A DNA stretch of 64,000 bases from Iningainema tapete BLCC-T55 (GTDB lineage: Bacteria; Cyanobacteriota; Cyanobacteriia; Cyanobacteriales; Nostocaceae). The translations under genes were made by a program, and so were the position numbers. Within the stretch, counting starts at the first letter, position 1; every line of letters starts with the position of its first letter. Shown piece after piece: positions 46,414 to 55,170 of this stretch. Under the pieces are notes generated by a model, which had not been told where the DNA came from, did no database searches, and saw nothing but the letters and a program-made list of their open reading frames with translations. The stretch spans positions 42,831-106,830 of the forward strand of contig NZ_JACXAE010000071.1 in the NCBI RefSeq assembly GCF_014698965.1. The letters are read 5' to 3'.

Positions 46414-49400
46414 TCATGACTTTTTTGAGCAAGAGGGACTACCGGGCATGACAGTGGGTGCAGTAGCAACTAGAACCACGTTACCATCGGCGTCCACTAC
46501 CCAGCTTGAAGCTTCCACAATATTGTTTTGAGGCTTGATATAATCTAACTTATGTGGTATTTCTCCTGTATTACTCTGCTCCTGATTAATGCCGCTATTT
46601 GGCAGCGACACCCACTCTACCACTGTAGCGTCCGGAGCGAGAAGGTTGATAGGGCTAGACGGTAAGCCGCCGCGTCCAGTGAAAACAAAGGAACTTGCTC
46701 TTTGTTTGCTGCCTAGATTACAGCTAGTGTCAATAAGCTTAGAAGCGTCAACCAGACTGATGGGTAGTTCCACTAATCCTCTACTCGGATCTACATCGGG
46801 CGTGTTGATTTGTATAGTGCCATTTAAAGAAGGGTTTTGCGCTGAAAATGCGGTAATGTCTGATACAACAGTTTGTTGCTGTTTACGGATCTCTAGCCCT
46901 AAGACTCCACTAGCTGTAATGTCGATGAAACCACCTTTACCCTCAATAGCATTAGAGGTAATGTCGCTATTTTCTTTTGGGACAGCAACAATGAAGCCAG
47001 ATGGGGTATTGATGGTGATATTGCCGCCATTGCCATTACCTGCATTAGTGGAGATTTGACTGTGACGACGCAACAGTAATAAATCTCTTATCTGCAAGTT
47101 AATATTACCACCATCTGCGGAACCTGCTTCTCCTCTAATCGCACTCTGGTTGTCCAAGAGAATAGAACCAGCACGCACTTCTATATCACCTGCTCTACCT
47201 AATTTTCTGCCATTAACGCCAGTAGTGGAAGAGACGGATATACTTGAGCGATCGCTCAGCGTTAACCCTCCTTTAATTTGCAGAATTAGGTTTCCACCAT
47301 TTTCACTGCCATTTGTATCGCTAATGATTTTGCTGTCATTTTCCAGTTTCAAGGAGGAAGCAGTTAAAGTCAATTGACCTGCGCTTCCCTCACCTTTTGT
47401 GTCAGTGCCAATTACCGCTTTATTTCTCAGCACAACGTTGTCAGCATTGAAAATGATTGCTCCCGCTTTGCCAAAGCCTGTAGTGTTGCTGCCCAGACCG
47501 CTGGTATTATTTTCAAACAAAACTGAGTTAGCATTGACCTCAACAAATCCGGCATTGCCTGTACTGTTAGGCAGCGTATTCGTGTCGATGTTGCTATTGT
47601 TTCTCAGTATGAGGGTACTGGCTTTGAGGTTGATTTTTCCTGCATTTCCTCTACCACCCGTTTCGCTAGTAATGCCGCTTTTTTCTTGCAACTCAATCAA
47701 ATCGGCAGTAATATCTAAACTTCCGGCATTGCCTTTATTGTTTATAGTAGTGATGTTTTCTTTACTTCTATCGATTCCGGTATCACTACCCACTCCGCTT
47801 CCGTCTTCCATTTTGAATGAACCAGTCTTGATCGTGATTGATCCTGCATTGCCCTCTCCTATTGTGCCGCTATTAAAACCACTATTGCTAATAAAGATAT
47901 TGTCGGCGGTGACGTTAATGGCTCCAGCATTGCCCTTACTTGTGACATCACCATAGGCAGTAGTGGTGATTCCGCCTTTATTTAGCAGTGAAAATGTTTT
48001 GGCAGTAACAGTCACATTACCAGCATTGCCATCGCCAGTAGTTATGCTTTCCAAACCAGCTTGTTCTAACTCAACTGAATTCGCATTAATATTGACATTA
48101 CCAGCATTGCCATTTCCTCGTGTCTGGCTGCCGATATTACCGTCTTTTACTGAAAGAGAATTGACGTTAATGTTGATACCTGTGCTATTGCCATTACCAA
48201 TAGTTTTGCTATTTATACCCACATTTTGAAGGTTGAGAGAGTTAGCATTGATGGAGACTAACCCCGCATTGCTATCGCCAGAGGTCTTGCTGTTGATACC
48301 GCTATTCCTAATTGACACAGAGCCACCAGTGATGGTGATGGGTTCTGCTGCGATCGTACTAGTGTTGTTGCTGTCAATCCCAACGTTCTCTAGTGAGATA
48401 GAACCCGCCGCTGTGGCGATGAATCCTCCTCCCTTTGTCTCAAATCCACCATTTGTTAAGCGCACATTTCCCTTGCCAGCACCGTCGTTCCCTGCTTGCA
48501 GCACCACGTTGAGGCGACTGTTGGGGTAATCTTTATTCAAGTTGATGCCAAAGTTTTTCAGGGTAATATCTTTGTCAGCTTGCATAGTTAATGTCACGGG
48601 AAGAAGAGTCTTTTTAGTCATGCCCAACCCATCTGCCGTGATGTTGCCGCTTGTCTTAATTGAGACGTTTGTTCCCGCATTGAGTTGCGTTTCAATCGCA
48701 TTGTCACGATTTTGAGGGGCAATGTTTAGATTGCCATTAATTGTGGAAGAATCTTTAGTAAAGGTGATATTAGGGGAATATAGTAGCCAAGTGCCGCTTG
48801 TACCGTTGGTAGCACTGGTATTGGCGTCCCTAATGTCAGCCACATCGATAAAATTGCCACCCGATGTTTCAATTAAACCACCGCTACCCGCTTTTATTCC
48901 ACCTCTAGCACTCAAGCTGCCATAGGCACGGGTTGATTCGGTTCCCCAGATGGTAATTTGCCCGCCATTACCGTTGGTGAGGGCATCTGCTTTAATAGTT
49001 GCTTGTTGCTCAATACTGGTAGCAGTTGCTTGGGGAACCTTTAGCTGTCCTTGGTAGTCACCTCCAACCAGCACTTTGCCGCCGCCAACATCTCCAGAAA
49101 CATTTACCTGTGAATTGTCGGACAACGTGACGCGCTCGCCCAAAATTTGTACTTTACCTCCGGTTTTTCCCGGTTGGGGATTGGAGGCGTCAATAGAACC
49201 TGTGATGATCGTGTTACCAAGATCGCGACTATGATGAATAATGTCTGTTGGTTGATCTTCTAAACTGACAACTTCTCCTGCTTGCCCCAAACTTGCCATA
49301 CCCTGACTAGGAACAGATGCTACCGTCACTTGTCCTCCGGTTGCGGATAATTGCCCATTGTTGGTAAAGTTGCTACCGATCAGGGTTAAGTTTTGCCCCT

Positions 49401-49995
49401 CTCTAACAGCTAGGTTGCCTGCATTAGTAATATTACCAATTTGATTGCTGCCAAACTGTAAGCCAATAGGGACGCTAATTGTCAGTAGCGCTTGAGTCGG
49501 AGTCGGGATAGTGCTGAATCGGCTACCATCAGCAAACTTTAAGCTATGAGCTGTTGTCGCGCTCAAAGAACCACCGATATTTAATGATGCACCTTGACCA
49601 AATATAATCCCATTGGGATTAAGTAGAAACAAGTTTGCTGAACCCGACGCACGAATTAAACCGTCAATGTGAGAGATATACGAACCCGTGACGCGAGTGA
49701 TGATATTCTCAATGTCAACGGCATTGTTAAAGTAAGCTGTACTACCATTGGGTACTGAAAACTGCTCAAAGCTGTGGAAAAGATTGCTTCCTGCTCTAGT
49801 TCCTCCCTCAATGATGCTGGTATTGCCTGAGGGAGTGACGATGGTATTACTGGGTAACGTGTTATCGGGTACTATTTGGGCATTAGCACAATTAACACAA
49901 ACAAATGAATGCAATACGACTATGGCAATTGTAAATAAGCTGGCAATTCTTGGCGCTGTTAAGCCAATTGAACCGTTAGTGCTAATTCGTAGCAT
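46414..49995 (-). CDS. Filamentous haemagglutinin-like secreted protein (TPS domain)
   Basis: A 1193-residue protein. A signal peptide (IASLFTIAIVVLHSFVCVN to ANAQ) precedes the two-partner secretion domain with LFHSFEQFSVPNGSTAYF and LFLLNPNGIIFGQGASLN (the NPNGI motif). The rest is a long right-handed beta-helix with many repeats of a GNAGNVNINANSVEL type. It should be exported through an outer-membrane TpsB pore and lie at the cell surface, possibly in adhesion. No TpsB gene is in this window. The repeats produce long antisense open frames that are not genes. Confidence 0.88.
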   Translation of the reverse strand: MLRISTNGSIGLTAPRIASLFTIAIVVLHSFVCVNCANAQIVPDNTLPSNTIVTPSGNTSIIEGGTRAGSNLFHSFEQFSVPNGSTAYFNNAVDIENIITRVTGSYISHIDGLIRASGSANLFLLNPNGIIFGQGASLNIGGSLSATTAHSLKFADGSRFSTIPTPTQALLTISVPIGLQFGSNQIGNITNAGNLAVREGQNLTLIGSNFTNNGQLSATGGQVTVASVPSQGMASLGQAGEVVSLEDQPTDIIHHSRDLGNTIITGSIDASNPQPGKTGGKVQILGERVTLSDNSQVNVSGDVGGGKVLVGGDYQGQLKVPQATATSIEQQATIKADALTNGNGGQITIWGTESTRAYGSLSARGGIKAGSGGLIETSGGNFIDVADIRDANTSATNGTSGTWLLYSPNITFTKDSSTINGNLNIAPQNRDNAIETQLNAGTNVSIKTSGNITADGLGMTKKTLLPVTLTMQADKDITLKNFGINLNKDYPNSRLNVVLQAGNDGAGKGNVRLTNGGFETKGGGFIATAAGSISLENVGIDSNNTSTIAAEPITITGGSVSIRNSGINSKTSGDSNAGLVSINANSLNLQNVGINSKTIGNGNSTGININVNSLSVKDGNIGSQTRGNGNAGNVNINANSVELEQAGLESITTGDGNAGNVTVTAKTFSLLNKGGITTTAYGDVTSKGNAGAINVTADNIFISNSGFNSGTIGEGNAGSITIKTGSFKMEDGSGVGSDTGIDRSKENITTINNKGNAGSLDITADLIELQEKSGITSETGGRGNAGKINLKASTLILRNNSNIDTNTLPNSTGNAGFVEVNANSVLFENNTSGLGSNTTGFGKAGAIIFNADNVVLRNKAVIGTDTKGEGSAGQLTLTASSLKLENDSKIISDTNGSENGGNLILQIKGGLTLSDRSSISVSSTTGVNGRKLGRAGDIEVRAGSILLDNQSAIRGEAGSADGGNINLQIRDLLLLRRHSQISTNAGNGNGGNITINTPSGFIVAVPKENSDITSNAIEGKGGFIDITASGVLGLEIRKQQQTVVSDITAFSAQNPSLNGTIQINTPDVDPSRGLVELPISLVDASKLIDTSCNLGSKQRASSFVFTGRGGLPSSPINLLAPDATVVEWVSLPNSGINQEQSNTGEIPHKLDYIKPQNNIVEASSWVVDADGNVVLVATAPTVMPGSPSCSKKS

Positions 49996-50197
49996 TGCAT
50001 CCCTAAGTAGACAGCAGTTTTTTCTTACTTAATTAAACTGTCTGCCACCTGACTGGAAGTTATGCTTTTATAAAAGTTTATAGTTTTTTCCTGCCACTTG
50101 CTAGTACGAGTAAAGCTGCAATTGACATTCGATGCATACTACATCCTCCATTCTTCTCGTGTGCGAGAAGAGTATTTGTTTTTGCGTTAAAATAATA

Positions 50198-50737
50198 CTA
50201 TTCCCCAGCCTTATTTTCATCTAAAATTGTTCCTGCCAAATTTGCACCATCTAGATTGGCTTGGTTCAGATTAGTTTCGCTCAACTGGGCTTTACTTAAA
50301 TCTGCTTGGGATAGATCTGATGATGCGAGATTGGCATGACTAAGATCTGCTTCTTTTAATGAAACTGCATTCAGGTTGGCGTCTTGTAACTCAGCATCAC
50401 GCAATTGAGCGCCAATTAACTTGGCGATCGTTAAATCCGCTTGATTCAAGTTTGCATCTTCCAAAATTGCTTCTTCGAGAATAGCTCCATCCAAAATGGC
50501 TCCACTCAAATTAGCCCCGGTTAAATTTGCCTGATTTAAGTTTGCGCCATTTAAATCTGTTTCAACCAAACTGGCTTGACTAAAATCTACTTGTCTCAAG
50601 TCAGCTCCATCGAGAATAGCTCTGTCTAATATGACACCACTAAGATTAGCTCCCGGCAAAGATGCTTCGCTCAAGTTGATTGCAGTAAAGTCTCTTCTGC
50701 CTTTCTGATATTCTGCCAGTAGTTCTTCTGCTTTCAT
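50198..50737 (-). CDS. Pentapeptide-repeat protein
   Basis: A 179-residue protein made of A(D/N)LXX pentapeptides in near-continuous array (for example ANLSGVILDRAILDGADLRQ), which fold as a square right-handed helix. The ATG at 50737 follows GGAGAAAG and gives the common MKAEELLAEYQKGRRDF start; a TTG at 50842 would add 35 poorly conserved residues. Function of such proteins is generally unknown; no partner gene is apparent. It follows the haemagglutinin gene's promoter end by about 200 bases in the same direction. Confidence 0.85.
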   Translation of the reverse strand: MKAEELLAEYQKGRRDFTAINLSEASLPGANLSGVILDRAILDGADLRQVDFSQASLVETDLNGANLNQANLTGANLSGAILDGAILEEAILEDANLNQADLTIAKLIGAQLRDAELQDANLNAVSLKEADLSHANLASSDLSQADLSKAQLSETNLNQANLDGANLAGTILDENKAGE

Positions 50738-51414
50738 CCTTGCTTTCTCCGTGAATTTTTTTATACTTAGATAATGTAATAATTTAGGTTGTCCTTCGCT
50801 ACTTAAGTGTTGAGCAAGCTGTTTAAATTTACATTTTGTCAAGCATTACATATTGGTTATTTCGTCGGCTTCTTACTATGGCACGAAGTTTGAAGCAAGT
50901 AGCTTGACCTACAGAAGTACTCCATTAGATTGAGTTAGTATGCTCTAGTTAGCGAATAACTAGCTAAAAGATGCTGTTCATCTATAGTATTTATGCCAAA
51001 AAAATTTTATAAACATCTTATAACCTTTTATTAATCTATTTTAAGCAAAGATAACCTACTACTAGCTGTCTATATCAGACTTTTTTATAAATTCAAGATA
51101 ATCTTTTCTTAAATTAATAAATTTTGATTAAATATTTATTACTCTTTTCCTAAAGTATTTTAAACATTACTTAACTTTCATCTTTAAACCAAATATTTAT
51201 TTATTAAAAACAAAAAATTAAGTAATCAGCTAAATTTATATATTATTTTGTATTTGAAAATACAAAATAACCAAGCAATTTGATAAATGAAATATAAATC
51301 AACTATTAAACAACCTTTACATTGGCAGCTTAATCTGAACTACGGGTAGAAGAAAGCGCATGAAAGCTGTCTTCTGGGTAGCGTCTAAAATTTTCAACAT
51401 TGGAGTACTTAACA
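50738..51414. other. Long AT-rich divergent spacer
   Basis: About 680 bases (560 if the longer pentapeptide frame is used). It is extremely AT-rich from 50980 to 51300. No ORF or RNA gene is visible. It precedes a pair of exported PstS-like genes and should hold their promoter. Confidence 0.5.
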
Positions 51415-52146
51415 ATGTTAGCAAAGCTAAATTCTCGCTTATTTGCTACAGCAGCAACTGTTGCAGCTTTAACAATCGGTATTTCTGTTGCTCAGCCTGC
51501 TGAAAAAGCTTCTGCACAGGTTGGTGCTGGTTCCTCTGCTGCTGGTAACTTATACAGCGGTTTTGGTGCTGACTATAGACCAATTGGTAGTGGTGCTGGT
51601 ATTAATGAGTTTCGTGCTGGAAATGTTGAGTTTGCTGGAACCGATATCCCTGTAGCTACTGAAGCTGGAGAAGTTCTAGTACCTGTAGCAGGTTTAACAA
51701 TCGCTGCTCCCATTAATCCTGGGGTAGGCGTTAGCGGTCTTAGCCAAGATCAAGTTTGTGCTATTTTCAGAAGAGAAATCACCAACTACAGTGAAGTAGG
51801 TGGTCCTGACCTACCTATCACCATTGTCGTTCGTACTGACAACAGTGGTACTAAGTTCATCGTTAACCAAACTTGTGGTGCAACCGTTGATCAACCCGGT
51901 GACGGTGTTATTGGTGTACCTAACACCGGCGGCGTTATTAGTGCAGTTAGCAGCACACCCGGTGCGATCGGCTACACTGAAGATGCTAACTTAGCTGGTC
52001 TACCTTCTGCTACAGACGCAAGATTCATCGGTCCTACTTATGCTTTGGTAAGAGAAGGTTACGAGTCTACTGCTGTTGGCGAGCTTTTGAACAGAATTTT
52101 TGCTGAACCTGGTCGTGTTTCAGAATTAGGATACAGCCCACTGTAA
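51415..52146 (+). CDS. Half-size PstS-like exported substrate-binding protein, copy 1
   Basis: A 243-residue protein. MLAKLNSRLFATAATVAALT ending in EKASAQ is a signal peptide. The mature part has IGSGAGINEF, FAGTDIPV, VRTDNSGTKFIV and STPGAIGYTE, all phosphate-binding-protein motifs, but the family is usually 320 residues or more, so about 100 residues are missing. The ATG at 51415 follows GGAG; an upstream TTG adds 5 residues. A close paralogue follows 140 bases later. No permease genes are near. It may bind phosphate or another anion in the periplasm without a dedicated transporter. Confidence 0.8.
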   Translation: MLAKLNSRLFATAATVAALTIGISVAQPAEKASAQVGAGSSAAGNLYSGFGADYRPIGSGAGINEFRAGNVEFAGTDIPVATEAGEVLVPVAGLTIAAPINPGVGVSGLSQDQVCAIFRREITNYSEVGGPDLPITIVVRTDNSGTKFIVNQTCGATVDQPGDGVIGVPNTGGVISAVSSTPGAIGYTEDANLAGLPSATDARFIGPTYALVREGYESTAVGELLNRIFAEPGRVSELGYSPL

Positions 52147-52224
52147 GAATTAAACCTTAGGTTTCAGTTGTGTTGGACTTGCTACCTAGTAATCTTATGT
52201 AGTTAAGGTAGCATGAGCAGATTG

Positions 52225-52260
52225 AAAGGACTTACACAGTTGTTTGCGTGAGTCCTTTTT
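52225..52260 (+). terminator. Terminator between PstS-like copies
   Basis: AAAGGACT and AGTCCTTT form a stem around an 18-base loop and are followed by a T run. It separates the two paralogous genes, so the second probably has its own promoter or receives read-through. Confidence 0.65.
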
Positions 52261-52287
52261 ATTAATTGAATATCGGAGTACTTAACC

Positions 52288-52995
52288 ATGTTAGCAAAGT
52301 TAAATTCTCGCTTATTTGCTACAGCAGCAACTGTAGCAGCTTTAACAGTTGGTATTTCTGTTGCTCAGCCTGCGCAAAAAGCTTCTGCACAAACAGCAGC
52401 AGGTTCAACCGCCGCTGCTGAACTGTACAGAGGTTTTGGTGTAGTAGATTATCAAGCAATTGGCAGTGGTGCTGGCGTTAATGAATTCCGATCTGGAAAT
52501 GTTCAGATTGGTGCAACAGACATTCCTGTAGAGCCTCAAGCAGGAGAAACTGTTAGACCTGTAGCAAATTTGAGAATTGAAGCGCCTGTTAACGGTGGAG
52601 ACACTGGTCTTTCTCAAGATCAGTTCTGCGCTATTATCAGAGGCGAAGTTACCACCTTCAGTAACGGCACACCCATCACCGTTGTCTTCCGTTCTGACAA
52701 CAGTGGTACAAAATTCATCGTCAATAGTGTTTGTGGTGCTGATGGCAGCAGCGTTCCTGGCGCTATTGGTGTAGGCAGCACCGGTGCTGTTCTTGATACA
52801 GTCGCATCCACACCAGGAGCGATTGGTTATGCTGAACAAGCGAACATAGCTGCTCTACCTTCTGCTTTAGGTAGCCCAATTATTGGACCTACTTATGCAT
52901 TGTTCAGAAGCGATGATGCTGAAGCAAGCGCATTCATCGACAGCATTATTGAAGCCCCCGATCTAGTTTCTGCACTAGGATACAACCCTCTGTAG
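52288..52995 (+). CDS. Half-size PstS-like exported substrate-binding protein, copy 2
   Basis: A 235-residue protein. The first 35 residues differ from copy 1 at only two places, and the ribosome binding region (GGAGTACTTAAC) is also conserved, while the mature part is more divergent: IGSGAGVNEF, IGATDIPV, FRSDNSGTKFIV, STPGAIGYAE. The SGT anion-binding loop is intact. Length is again about two thirds of normal PstS. Duplication followed by divergence of the mature part suggests different ligands or conditions. Confidence 0.8.
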   Translation: MLAKLNSRLFATAATVAALTVGISVAQPAQKASAQTAAGSTAAAELYRGFGVVDYQAIGSGAGVNEFRSGNVQIGATDIPVEPQAGETVRPVANLRIEAPVNGGDTGLSQDQFCAIIRGEVTTFSNGTPITVVFRSDNSGTKFIVNSVCGADGSSVPGAIGVGSTGAVLDTVASTPGAIGYAEQANIAALPSALGSPIIGPTYALFRSDDAEASAFIDSIIEAPDLVSALGYNPL

Positions 52996-53025
52996 GTTAA
53001 AATTTCACTCAGAATTAAGTAGATT

Positions 53026-53064
53026 AAAGCGACTTATGCAATTTAGTTGTGTAAGTCGTTTTTT
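53026..53064 (+). terminator. Terminator after PstS-like copy 2
   Basis: An imperfect stem (CGACTTA with TAAGTCG) closes a loop and is followed by TTTTTT. It resembles the terminator after copy 1 and was probably duplicated with the gene. Confidence 0.65.
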
Positions 53065-53148
53065 CAAGATCGCTACTCACTACTCATAGGCGATAGACTA
53101 AACTAGTTACTTGTAATGTAGTTTTGTTGAATATTGGCTAAGTATTTT

Positions 53149-53475
53149 ATGGATACCAGACTTTCAGCAGTTGTCTGGGGGATGGCGACGACACCTACTG
53201 TGGCTCCTGAACGGTCTACCCAAGTTACCCAAAAGCCGTATCCCAATTATAAAGTGATTGTTTTAAACGATGATTTTAATACTTTTCAGCATGTGGCTGA
53301 GTGCTTGATGAAGTATATTCCGGGGATGACGAGCGATCGCGCTTGGGATTTGACTAATCAGGTACACTACGAAGGTCAAGCAATTGTTTGGGTAGGTCCT
53401 CAAGAACCAGCAGAACTTTACCATCAACAGTTACGTCGTGCTGGTTTAACAATGGCTCCGCTTGAGGCGGCTTAA
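53149..53475 (+). CDS. clpS: ClpS adaptor of the Clp protease
   Basis: A 108-residue protein. KVIVLNDDFNTFQHVAECL is the ClpS core with the NDD motif that binds the alpha-amino group of N-degron substrates; AWDLTNQVHYEGQAIVWVGP completes the fold. The N-terminal extension is variable. A TTG at 53134 is possible but the ATG is preferred. ClpS hands N-end-rule substrates to ClpC/ClpA. The next gene begins 5 bases after its stop. Confidence 0.9.
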   Translation: MDTRLSAVVWGMATTPTVAPERSTQVTQKPYPNYKVIVLNDDFNTFQHVAECLMKYIPGMTSDRAWDLTNQVHYEGQAIVWVGPQEPAELYHQQLRRAGLTMAPLEAA

Positions 53476-53479
53476 ATAT

Positions 53480-53773
53480 ATGAGTAAACCCTCCCAGGGC
53501 AGGCTAGTGTGGAATCACTCTACCCACATTCATGGACTGATCCCGGTTTTAGAAAGGTTAGTGCAAAACGATGGAATTCAAACTGTGACTCCAGGGGTAC
53601 TTGGGAGAGTCAGAGGTCATTGTCCACAGTTACAATTGCGGGTATCTGTACCAATTCGGGGGGGTTTTAAGGTAATTGCACGTCATGGTAAATCGGTGCA
53701 AGAGGTGTTTATCCTGACTACGTTAGCATCGGAGCAACTTGAACAAGCAATTGCGATCGCTCTATTGAAATAG
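53480..53773 (+). CDS. DUF2103-like small protein
   Basis: A 97-residue protein with HSTHIHGLIPVLERL and VTPGVLGRVRGHCPQL, which fit the DUF2103 family (predicted metal-binding by its His/Cys residues). GAGGCGG lies 10 bases before the ATG, inside the end of clpS, so the two genes are translated together. Function is unknown; linkage with clpS may reflect shared regulation only. Confidence 0.7.
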   Translation: MSKPSQGRLVWNHSTHIHGLIPVLERLVQNDGIQTVTPGVLGRVRGHCPQLQLRVSVPIRGGFKVIARHGKSVQEVFILTTLASEQLEQAIAIALLK

Positions 53774-53777
53774 CTAA

Positions 53778-54098
53778 CTAATCCTCTACACGTCGCACTG
53801 CTAGTTTGTGTAGCGGTAAACTAACAATACAAGAAAATGTTAAAAAGTATGACAAAGCTGTAGTGATTTTCAAAGACAAGATCGCAATTTCCCAATCTGT
53901 CACAACCATTTTCTGAATACCAAAAGTTATGCAATAAACCAACCAGTAAGAAAAGCTCATTCTAAACAAAACTCTCTCTGTTTCTTCAATATTAGCTTTA
54001 TTCTGTTTACAATCCCAAAGTAGAAACAGACCTGCAATACAAGCCAAAAACGACAGGGCAACAACAGAATCGTGGCAAATTAAATTCATAGGTTGCAT
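53778..54098 (-). CDS. Small membrane protein of unknown function
   Basis: A 106-residue protein with three hydrophobic stretches (VVALSFLACIAGLFLL, SYWLVYCITFGI, ALSYFLTFSCIVSL). No family recognised. It converges on the DUF2103-like gene with a 4-base gap and lies upstream of no clear partner. The reading frame is plausible but has no homology evidence I can cite. Confidence 0.5.
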   Translation of the reverse strand: MQPMNLICHDSVVALSFLACIAGLFLLWDCKQNKANIEETERVLFRMSFSYWLVYCITFGIQKMVVTDWEIAILSLKITTALSYFLTFSCIVSLPLHKLAVRRVED

Positions 54099-54231
54099 TT
54101 GTGTTTATCCCAAAAACTTTTCTATAGAAGATCAGTCTAAAGGAATAGCCATGTGATATATCCAAATAGTTACAAACTGAAATAGATGACTGCTAATTAT
54201 GTAAACAAATGCAAAAAATTGATAATTTATT

Positions 54232-54266
54232 TGACTCCTGACTCCTGACTCCTGTCTCCTGACTCC
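54232..54266. repeat. Five TGACTCC heptamers
   Basis: Five tandem copies of TGACTCC, one with a single change (TGTCTCC). The same unit occurs at 2440 and, on the other strand, at 63152. Confidence 0.8.
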
Positions 54267-54271
54267 TATCA

Positions 54272-54760
54272 TTAACAATTTTGTGTCTCACATGCACCAA
54301 TACTTACCCAAGTACTAGAACCATCTGCCCAATGTTCTTTTTTCCAAATAGGAGCATTATGCTTAAGAGTATCAATAGCATACTGACAAGCTTCAAATGC
54401 TTCTCGGCGATGAGGAGAACCCACGGCAACTAACACACTAATTTCTCCCACTTGCAACCGCCCAACCCGATGATGAATCACGATGCGATTCACTTGGTTC
54501 CAATTTGAGCGAATATCAGCAGCAATTTGATAAAACACTTGCAAAGCCATCGGTTCGTAAGCTTGATATTCTAGGGCAACCACAGGTTTACCTTCAGTTT
54601 GATTCCGAACCATTCCACTCATCACCACCACTGCACCATTGGATGAGTCGTCAGCTGATGCGTATACCAACTCCAAAGATAGTGGCGCAAAAGTAATGGC
54701 AAAGCAATCTTTAGGGCTTGGTTTTTTAGGGGTGGCAGTAGTGATCAAAATTGAACTCAT
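54272..54760 (-). CDS. moaE: Molybdopterin synthase catalytic subunit
   Basis: A 162-residue MoaE. GAVVVMSGMVRNQTEGKPV, LEYQAYEPMAL, IHHRVGRLQVGEISVLVAVG and APIWKKEHW (with the catalytic lysines) are signature motifs. It converts precursor Z to molybdopterin together with MoaD, which supplies sulphur. No MoaD is adjacent. The C-terminal end lies 5 bases from the heptamer repeat. The gene appears to stand alone. Confidence 0.92.
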   Translation of the reverse strand: MSSILITTATPKKPSPKDCFAITFAPLSLELVYASADDSSNGAVVVMSGMVRNQTEGKPVVALEYQAYEPMALQVFYQIAADIRSNWNQVNRIVIHHRVGRLQVGEISVLVAVGSPHRREAFEACQYAIDTLKHNAPIWKKEHWADGSSTWVSIGACETQNC

Positions 54761-55170
54761 GGTATAATATCAAATTTTTATAAAAAGTTACACTTTTACT
54801 GAGAAGTAAATCCAAATTCTCTGTTGTTAAGTTAATCCCTACTAATTTATACAAAGCCATTACACTTTGCAATCAACTTATCGTAGTATTTCGACTTGGT
54901 AAAAAAAATTTAGAACCGGAATAAACTCTTATTAACTACGTGAATTTTATTATACCTCAGTAAATTTACTGAATTTAAATATTTCCTCCGTCATCCTCCT
55001 TAAGACATATTACTATAGTGGTGTAATGAAGTTATTGAAAATCAATTGCTGAAATTCTGATGGCGACTTACAGCAGACAGAGTATTGTTTGGCAAAAATC
55101 TTACACGCCCTCTAGCTGTTGAACTTGAGACGATACAGGGGAAGTTGTAATTGAGTAATAGTAGGAAATT
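54761..55170. other. Divergent intergenic region
   Basis: About 410 AT-rich bases between moaE and the first histidine kinase. No ORF of note and no RNA gene seen. It should hold promoters for both neighbours. Confidence 0.45.

Noticed and set aside
46589..48925. Several long plus-strand ORFs (up to 185 codons) opposite the haemagglutinin gene
   Set aside because: They mirror the repeat structure of the real gene, are rich in Leu/Pro/Ser and have no domain motifs or ribosome binding sites.
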